Shown here in pieces: positions 60,339-64,000 of a stretch of DNA of 64,000 nucleotides. Under the pieces are notes generated by a model. The model ran no database searches, had not been told where the DNA came from, and saw only the letters and a program-made list of their open reading frames with translations. The stretch spans positions 1 to 64,000 of the forward strand of contig WRCY01000003.1 in the NCBI GenBank assembly GCA_009783695.1. Reading direction: 5' to 3'. The DNA comes from Oscillospiraceae bacterium (lineage in GTDB: Bacteria; Bacillota; Clostridia; Oscillospirales; Ruminococcaceae). Position 1 is the first letter of the stretch, and each line of letters begins with the position of its first letter. Both the position numbers and the translations under genes were made by a program.

Positions 60339-61649
60339 ATGAAAAGTAATGCTATTTTGAAAGGTTGTGTTGGCGTGGCGGTTAAAAAGGATGCCCCGAG
60401 AATTGTGGTTCAGGGAGGGGGCAGGTTGGCGGGGGAACTCAGCGTACAGGGAGCAAAGAATAGTATTCTTCCGCTATTATCGGCTACTGTGCTTTGTCAG
60501 GGAGAATCTGTTTTACATAATTGTCCGAATTTATCAGATAGCGATGCGGCGTGCAGAATCCTCAACTGCCTCGGTTGTAAGTGTGTGAGGGAAGCAAACG
60601 CCGTCACGGTTGATTCAAGAGAAGTATTGAACACCGATGTACCTAAAGATTTAATGCGCGAAATGCGCTCTTCCATAGTATTTCTCGGTGCAATCCTGGG
60701 CAGGACAAAGCAGTGCCGCCTGACTTTCCCCGGCGGATGCGAGCTGGGCCCTCGTCCGATAGACCTGCATGTAATGGCGCTGCGTAAGATGGGCGTCAAT
60801 ATTGAGGAGGAGGGTGGTTTCTTAAACTGCAACGCCCCGAAAGGCATACACGGCGCGTACATTTCCCTCGCCCTGCCGTCCGTGGGCGCGACCGAAAATA
60901 TAATACTGGCTGCCGTCACGGCAAAAGGCACAACCGAAATCCAAAACGCAGCGCGCGAACCCGAAATCATCGACCTTGCGGAATTTCTTAATAAATGCGG
61001 CGCTAAAATCTCGGGCGCGGGAACGGGAACAATTGTAATAGAGGGGGTAGAGAAGCTCGGCGGGGCGGAGCATACGGTTATTGCGGACCGGATTGTCGCC
61101 GCGACCTATCTGTGCTGCGCGGCGATTACAAGAGGCGAGCTGATTCTTAAGAACGTTGACTTCAGACATATCAGTGCAATTTTACCCGTTTTTGAACAAA
61201 TGGGGTGCAGTATTTATACTTATAACGATAATCAGATTTACATTAACGCCGCAAAGCAGCTTCACGCGCCTTATAAGATTACGACTTCGGCGCATCCCGG
61301 CTTCCCGACTGACGCGCAGCCGATGTTTATGGCTCTCGCCTCGACCTTGAAAGGCACGACGGTCTTCGTGGAAACAATATTCGACAATCGCTTCCGCCAT
61401 GCGCAGGAGCTAAGACAGCTCGGCGCAAAAATCAGCGTTAATGACCGGGTGGCTGTTGTTGAGGGCGTGGAAAGATTAATCGGCGCCGACCTTGAAGCAA
61501 CGGATTTACGGGGCGGTGCGGCACTCGTGACCGCTGCGCTATTCGCCGACAAAACAAGCACAATCACCGGAATCTCGCATATAGAGAGAGGTTATGACGA
61601 TATAGTCGGGAACTTACAAAAGATAGGAGCGAAAATAAGCAGTAATTAA
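60339..61649 (+). CDS. murA: UDP-GlcNAc 1-carboxyvinyltransferase MurA
   Basis: MurA transfers enolpyruvate to UDP-GlcNAc, the first committed wall step. The 436-residue protein has LSVQGAKNSILPLLSATVLC near the start and the active-site Cys in GGCELGPRPIDLH (residue 134), so it should be fosfomycin-sensitive. Later motifs are ATENIILAAVTAKG and the C-terminal DLRGGAALVTAAL. The first 20 residues are beyond the usual start; an internal GTG near 60375 may be used, as no good SD precedes 60339. It follows murG by 35 bases. Confidence 0.94.
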   Translation: MKSNAILKGCVGVAVKKDAPRIVVQGGGRLAGELSVQGAKNSILPLLSATVLCQGESVLHNCPNLSDSDAACRILNCLGCKCVREANAVTVDSREVLNTDVPKDLMREMRSSIVFLGAILGRTKQCRLTFPGGCELGPRPIDLHVMALRKMGVNIEEEGGFLNCNAPKGIHGAYISLALPSVGATENIILAAVTAKGTTEIQNAAREPEIIDLAEFLNKCGAKISGAGTGTIVIEGVEKLGGAEHTVIADRIVAATYLCCAAITRGELILKNVDFRHISAILPVFEQMGCSIYTYNDNQIYINAAKQLHAPYKITTSAHPGFPTDAQPMFMALASTLKGTTVFVETIFDNRFRHAQELRQLGAKISVNDRVAVVEGVERLIGADLEATDLRGGAALVTAALFADKTSTITGISHIERGYDDIVGNLQKIGAKISSN

Positions 61650-61705
61650 TTATGAATTGTTGCTGTATTGCTTCGCGACTGATTATAAATTATGAGGAAT
61701 GTTAA

Positions 61706-62575
61706 ATGCCCGAGTTTACTGAACCGAGGCGGCGAAAAGCGAAACCCGACAAGCCGGCAAAAAAGCCTAAAGCGCCTAAAGCTCAAAAGAAATCTAAGCT
61801 GAAAGCGCAAAAGGCTCAAAGCACACCAAAGCCGCCCGGAGAAAGAAAATTTAAACAGCGACGCAGGCAAAACATGGCAATTTATTACGTCATGTTTTTT
61901 GTCGTCGCTGTAACGATTTTCTCGATTTTATCCGTAACGGTGCTTTTTAATTTGGAAGAAATCGTCGTTGAGGGCGAAAGTATTTATACAAGCGAGGAGA
62001 TTGTAGCAGCTTCCGGCATACGGGAAGGCATAAATCTTCTGCGCTTTGATACGGGAACCGGCAGAAACAGGATTATTGAAAGCCTTGTTTATGTTGACGA
62101 CGTTACAATCAGAAAAGGCTTTCCGAACAGGGTGACAATAACGGTGGCGGGTGCAGTGGAAATGGTTAGTATCGCACATGAAAATCACTTCTACACCATA
62201 TCAAGAAACGGCAGGATTTTGGAAACGACGCGGTCGGCCTCTGATAATATCGCGGTTTACGGCTTTGAGGCGGAGGAGCCTGTAATCGGGGGGTACATAA
62301 GTTCAGCAGAGCAGCGGAAAACCGAGCTTGTGTTCACTTTAATCAAAACAGCGGAGGAAGCGGAGCTTTTCGGCATAATGGATATAGATATAACCGACCA
62401 TCTTGACATAAAGATGAACTACATGAACAGAATAACGCTCCATATCGGGGCGGGCACAGACCTCGAGCAAAAGCTGCGCGCCGCCGCCGAAATCCTTGAA
62501 AACAGGATAGAAAGCAACGAACGCGGAACGCTGCGGCTTATAAATCCGTTGGAAGTTGTTTTTTCGCCCGAATAA
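61706..62575 (+). CDS. ftsQ: Cell division protein FtsQ/DivIB
   Basis: This 289-residue bitopic protein has a very basic, Lys/Pro-rich cytoplasmic start (about 55 residues), one membrane segment (YYVMFFVVAVTIFSILSVTV), and a POTRA domain (EEIVVEGESIYTSEEIVAAS, then GIREGINLLRF), with FPNRVTITV and a beta region after it. It links the divisome to the septal PBP and FtsL. The order murA-ftsQ-ftsZ is usual in Bacillota, here without ftsA. Confidence 0.9.
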   Translation: MPEFTEPRRRKAKPDKPAKKPKAPKAQKKSKLKAQKAQSTPKPPGERKFKQRRRQNMAIYYVMFFVVAVTIFSILSVTVLFNLEEIVVEGESIYTSEEIVAASGIREGINLLRFDTGTGRNRIIESLVYVDDVTIRKGFPNRVTITVAGAVEMVSIAHENHFYTISRNGRILETTRSASDNIAVYGFEAEEPVIGGYISSAEQRKTELVFTLIKTAEEAELFGIMDIDITDHLDIKMNYMNRITLHIGAGTDLEQKLRAAAEILENRIESNERGTLRLINPLEVVFSPE

Positions 62576-62649
62576 CATATATATCGGGGGTAGTAAAAAT
62601 TAAAAACACAAAATAAATGGTTTTTTAAAAATTATTTTCAAAAAACCTA

Positions 62650-62678
62650 TTGATATTTTCTTCCAAATCTGTTACAAT
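62650..62678 (+). promoter_or_regulatory. SigA promoter for ftsZ
   Basis: TTGATA (62650-62655), 17 bases, TACAAT (62673-62678). The two repeat copies that follow make up the ftsZ leader. Confidence 0.7.
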
Positions 62679-62708
62679 AAATTAAATGGGATTTTAACGG
62701 AGGTAAAG

Positions 62709-62860
62709 AGTTCTAAATTAAAACTGTTGAATCGGGGAAAACGATGTTTTTTACTATGGTTTAGTTAAGAAAGGACTTAATGTAGTTTGAAACAAGTTGT
62801 GCTAAGCGGGGAAAACGATGTTTTTACTTTGATTTGGTTAAGAAAGGACTTATTAAAAGT
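62709..62860 (+). repeat. Two RBS repeats before ftsZ
   Basis: Two units about 75 bases apart (CTGTTGAATCGGGGAAAACG with ATGTTTTTTAC; AAGCGGGGAAAACGATG with TTTTTAC; both with TTAAGAAAGGACTTA). The second provides the SD, 12 bases before the ATG. Confidence 0.85.
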
Positions 62861-64000
62861 ATGGCGATTTTTTACGATGAGGACGGCTTCGCTGAGGAGC
62901 TGGTTGACGAACTTGACAACAATTCGGTGTACGACGTAAATATAAAAGTATTCGGGATTGGCGGCGGCGGCTGCAACGCCCTTGAGCACATGGCAAGGCA
63001 CGGTGTTCCGGGAGTTGAGTACATAGCGGTCAATACCGATGTGCCTGCTTTGCGCTCTAAGGATAAAAATCTTATGAAACGACTGCAAATCGGCAAAAAA
63101 ACCACCAAAGGGCGCGGCGCGGGCGGCGACCCCGGCATAGCCGCGGAATCGGCGCACGAAGACCGCGAAGAAATCGAAAAAGCCTTAAAGGGCGCATCGA
63201 TGGCGTTCATTTCTGCGGGCATGGGCGGCGGGACAGGTACGGGCGCAGCCCCCGTAATCGCGGACATTGCGCGTGAGCAGGGGATTCTTACCGTAGGTAT
63301 CGTAACCAAGCCGTTTGACTTTGAGCGCGAGCATAAAATGAATCTTGCACTCAAGGGAATCGCTGAAATGCGCAAGGTTGTCGATGCTTTAGTAATTATT
63401 CCCAATCAAAAGCTACTGAAATTAAATGAGCGTGCACTCAACTTCCGTCAGGCGTTTTCGATGGTTGACGACGTGCTGTACAATGTTGTCCGCAGTATTT
63501 CGGAGCTGCTCAACAATACGGCGGTCATGAATATAGACTTTGCGGATTTAAAATCCACGCTTGAGGCGGCGGGCGACGCGCATATCGCTATCGGCGTCGG
63601 CACGGGCGACAATAAGGTTGATGAAGCCGTACAGAAGATTGTCAATTCGCCGCTGCTCGAAACTTCGATTGCAAACGCGGGCAAGGTTCTTGTAAACGTT
63701 GTAATGTCAGAAGATACGCTGCTTTACGAAGTTGACGAGGTAATGAACAAGATTACGGGCGTGGCGCATCCCGACGTAAAGGTGATTTACGGTGCGGACT
63801 ACAGCCCGGCTTTAAAAGACGAGATGGTGGTTACGATTATTGCGACCTGCTTCGGTACCGGCGACAACCCGGCGAACGCGGCGGAGGTACGGGCAGCAGC
63901 GGAAGCGGCTGTGGCTGCGAAGAGCGGGGGAATGAAATCCTTTACCATGGAAATCGACGGCGATGACGACGAGGTTCAGACCACGAGGCTGAAGTCGCTC
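62861..64000 (+). CDS. ftsZ: Cell division protein FtsZ (3' end outside window)
   Basis: FtsZ is the tubulin-like GTPase of the Z ring. The 380 codons in the window include IKVFGIGGGGCNALEHM, AVNTDVPALR, the GTP signature AGMGGGTGTGAAPVIAD, the T7-region residues in FRQAFSMVDDVL and NIDFADLKSTL, and IIATCF at the end of the C-terminal domain. The first 26 residues (acidic, EDGFAEELVDELD) extend beyond the usual N-terminus. Only the linker and the C-terminal peptide are missing. Confidence 0.96.
   Translation, partial: MAIFYDEDGFAEELVDELDNNSVYDVNIKVFGIGGGGCNALEHMARHGVPGVEYIAVNTDVPALRSKDKNLMKRLQIGKKTTKGRGAGGDPGIAAESAHEDREEIEKALKGASMAFISAGMGGGTGTGAAPVIADIAREQGILTVGIVTKPFDFEREHKMNLALKGIAEMRKVVDALVIIPNQKLLKLNERALNFRQAFSMVDDVLYNVVRSISELLNNTAVMNIDFADLKSTLEAAGDAHIAIGVGTGDNKVDEAVQKIVNSPLLETSIANAGKVLVNVVMSEDTLLYEVDEVMNKITGVAHPDVKVIYGADYSPALKDEMVVTIIATCFGTGDNPANAAEVRAAAEAAVAAKSGGMKSFTMEIDGDDDEVQTTRLKSL

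Overview
The window is a gene-dense chromosomal segment of about mid GC from a Gram-positive, endospore-forming, flagellated bacterium of the class Clostridia (Bacillota). The grounds are spore-coat genes (cotJABC), a FliW-CsrA-FliD-FliS flagellar block, an mraZ-rsmH-ftsL-PBP division cluster of Bacillota layout, DapL, an IspDF fusion and a PASTA-type penicillin-binding protein. No rRNA, tRNA, phage, integron or CRISPR locus was seen.

Layout. 1-2.2 kb: end of an unknown gene, a 32-codon Cys/Arg/Trp-rich gene with a SigE-like promoter, cotJA-cotJB and a truncated cotJC, and a SigD-type gene. 2.2-8.2 kb (minus strand): SDR, flavoprotein, DapL and HD-hydrolase genes behind a SigA promoter, then a LysM/G5/M23 peptidase. 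8.4-12.6 kb: CofE-like ligase, a PASTA pseudokinase and IspDF. 12.6-24.5 kb: late flagellar genes flgM, flgN, flgK, flgL, DUF6470, fliW, csrA, a giant fliD, fliS and a fliT-like gene. 24.6-38.4 kb: housekeeping genes (ttcA-like, cca, pyrG, ppk, polA, low-molecular-weight phosphatase, rimI, pdxK, trmL, degV) and two unknown genes. 38.5-43.3 kb: glycolytic pgk, tpiA and gpmI interleaved with a PilZ gene and small unknowns. 43.7-48.7 kb: an uncharacterised pair, a degenerate SNF2-like helicase and a sacsin/Hsp90-like GHKL ATPase. 48.8-64 kb: the dcw cluster mraZ, rsmH, ftsL, pbp, murE, mraY, ftsW, (acyltransferase), murG, murA, ftsQ, ftsZ (cut by the window end).

The most striking signal is not a gene. 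A dispersed element of about 79 bp, roughly 36 copies at 24 places by eye, sits in the sense orientation directly upstream of about 20 unrelated genes (cotJC, flgN, flgK, flgL, fliW, csrA, ttcA, polA, pdxK, trmL, tpiA, the helicase, mraY, ftsW, murG, ftsZ and others) and carries their ribosome binding site. It contains a short hairpin with at least one compensatory base change, can pair a TTTTCAT segment with an ATGAAAA segment across the Shine-Dalgarno sequence, occurs in head-to-tail arrays of 2 to 4, and in four places sets up a tiny ORF whose stop overlaps the gene start. It looks like a domesticated family of mobile 5'-UTR elements.

Functional links: FlgM, FliW and CsrA are the regulators of the flagellar block; DapL makes LL-diaminopimelate upstream of the meso-DAP that the MurE here (DNPR motif) would add; MraZ probably controls its own cluster through GTGG repeats. 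Individual oddities include a CTP synthase whose glutaminase Cys is Ser, a kinase-like protein lacking all three catalytic residues, and a 1442-residue FliD with internal repeats. Coordinates of repeats and promoters were read by eye.
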